Assembly (NCBI GenBank): GCA_900552115.1
Contig: URYP01000091.1
Span: 1 to 8,541 of the forward strand
Origin: an uncultured Oscillospiraceae bacterium
GTDB taxonomy: Bacteria; Bacillota; Clostridia; Oscillospirales; Acutalibacteraceae
Length of the DNA: 8,541 bases
Direction of reading: 5' to 3'
Part shown: piece by piece, positions 7,785 through 8,541 of the stretch
Layout: each line of letters starts with the position of its first letter
Numbering within the stretch: the first letter of the stretch is position 1
Position numbers and translations under genes: made by a program
The notes under the pieces: model-generated
Database searches by the model: none
What the model was told of the DNA's origin: nothing
The model's input: the letters and a program-made list of their open reading frames with translations, nothing else

Positions 7785-8369
7785 ATGAAAAACAAAGGAA
7801 CTGTGCGGCGTTCTCTGGCGGCCATATTGGCCCTGATTATGGCGGTGGCCTTGGCTGCCTGCGGCGCGGCCAAACCGGAGGATACGGTAAAAAAAGGATT
7901 GGACGCCCTGAAGGCCGGCGACCGGGATACGGCGCTGTCCTGCTTTGACAGCAAGGCGGGGGAAACGCTGGATAGCGAAGAATCGGAAAAGGGACCGGAA
8001 GATTTGCTGTATTCCAAAATGTCTTATACCATTAAAGATGTCCAGGCGGATAAGGATACGGCAACGGTAAAAACCGAGATTGAAACGCTGGATATGAACA
8101 AGGTTTTGGAAAAGGCCATGACCGAGCTGATGCAGTTGGCCATGGGAAATATCGGTGGGCAGGATATGAGCGAGGCCGAAATGACCGCCAAGACCGAAGA
8201 GATTTTGCTGAAGTATATGAAAGAGACCACGGATAAATCGGTCAAAACCGTGGATGTTCAACTGAAACTGGACAAGGACGCCTGGCAGATCCAGACCAGC
8301 GACGAGCTGATGGATGCTCTGACCGGAGGGCTGGGATCGCTGGGCAGCGCCTTGGGCGGCACAGACTGA
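7785..8369 (+). CDS. Small membrane-anchored lipoprotein of unknown function
   Basis: The 194-residue product starts with a type II signal peptide: MKNKGTVRR, a hydrophobic run, then the lipobox LAAC with the lipidated Cys at 26. AGGAGG lies 8 bases before the ATG. The mature protein is charged and soluble. Residues 30-55 (PEDTVKKGLDALKAGDRD) resemble the opening helix of the NTF2-like, DUF4878/DUF5105-type lipoproteins of Firmicutes. Strands such as SYTIKDVQADKDTATVKTEI and VDVQLKLDKDAWQIQ near both ends fit that fold, with a Met- and Glu-rich helical middle (about 105-150). The C-terminus is Gly-rich (LTGGLGSLGSALGG). That family placement is by eye and tentative. It would sit on the outer face of the membrane. 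It has its own promoter and terminator, so linkage to the alpha-glucosidase upstream is not implied. Confidence 0.82.
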   Translation: MKNKGTVRRSLAAILALIMAVALAACGAAKPEDTVKKGLDALKAGDRDTALSCFDSKAGETLDSEESEKGPEDLLYSKMSYTIKDVQADKDTATVKTEIETLDMNKVLEKAMTELMQLAMGNIGGQDMSEAEMTAKTEEILLKYMKETTDKSVKTVDVQLKLDKDAWQIQTSDELMDALTGGLGSLGSALGGTD

Positions 8370-8398
8370 CTGCCGTCTGTCAATCGGATAAGTAAGCC

Positions 8399-8430
8399 AA
8401 GAACCGGCCTGTAAAAAGGCCGGTTCTTTT
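8399..8430 (+). terminator. Rho-independent terminator of the lipoprotein gene
   Basis: AAGAACCGGCC (8399-8409) and GGCCGGTTCTT (8418-8428) pair perfectly over 11 bp around an 8-base loop and run into TTTT ATTT. It lies 29 bases after the lipoprotein stop codon. Confidence 0.93.
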
Positions 8431-8541
8431 ATTTGGCTGGGTTTGTTACAGATAAGGACCCAGATGCCGAACGCGCCCTTAAAACGCTCATATACTATAG
8501 TGACGACAAATCATCCCCGCTGGGCATTCATATCCGCCGGG
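8431..8541. other. Unassigned window end; no gene can be established
   Basis: Two plus-strand frames remain open to the window edge. One has ATG at 8464 preceded by AAGGA with a 5-base gap and begins MPNAPLKRSYTIV. The other, from a TTG at 8433 without any ribosome binding site, contains TDKDPDAERALKTLIYYSDD, which has a natural-looking composition. Both are under 40 codons inside the window, so neither can be called. The minus strand offers only a 17-codon open end closing at 8488. Confidence 0.25.

Overview
The window is ordinary chromosomal DNA from a low-to-mid GC Firmicute, most likely a Clostridia-class anaerobe. The evidence is the mix of genes (a Clostridia/Bacilli-type GH31 alpha-glucosidase, a QueH-type epoxyqueuosine reductase, meso-diaminopimelate dehydrogenase), strong AAGGAG-like ribosome binding sites, promoters with recognisable -35/-10 boxes, and compact hairpin terminators. 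I see no mobile element, CRISPR array, tRNA, rRNA, phage gene or toxin-antitoxin pair. The genus cannot be told from the sequence alone.

Layout from left to right. On the minus strand: the first 19 codons of an exported protein (1-57) with a near-consensus promoter; glmS with its terminator (203-2089). From 2090 to 2422 lies a divergent control region serving glmS (minus) and a PAS-GGDEF diguanylate cyclase (plus, 2423-3364). A perfect 16-bp hairpin (3392-3426) lies between the convergent ends of the cyclase and the next minus gene. Then come meso-DAP dehydrogenase (3450-4436) and queH (4518-5141), both minus. A second divergent region (5142-5344) separates queH from a GH31 alpha-glucosidase (plus, 5345-7651), followed by a small lipoprotein gene (7785-8369) with its own promoter and terminator. 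The last 110 bases hold no gene I can establish.

The genes do not form one pathway. glmS (UDP-GlcNAc precursor) and DAP dehydrogenase (the meso-DAP cross-linking residue and lysine) both feed peptidoglycan, but they have separate promoters. queH completes queuosine in tRNA, the GH31 enzyme degrades alpha-glucosides in the cytoplasm, and the cyclase makes c-di-GMP.

The points most worth a second look are regulatory. The diguanylate cyclase leader can fold into a compact three-way junction that would hide the whole Shine-Dalgarno sequence. The glmS leader appears too short for the glmS ribozyme common in Firmicutes and carries a dyad at the predicted transcription start. An 11-bp dyad covers the DAP dehydrogenase -35 region. 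The N-terminal sensor region of the cyclase is unusually rich in cysteine. I found no clearly new multi-gene system.
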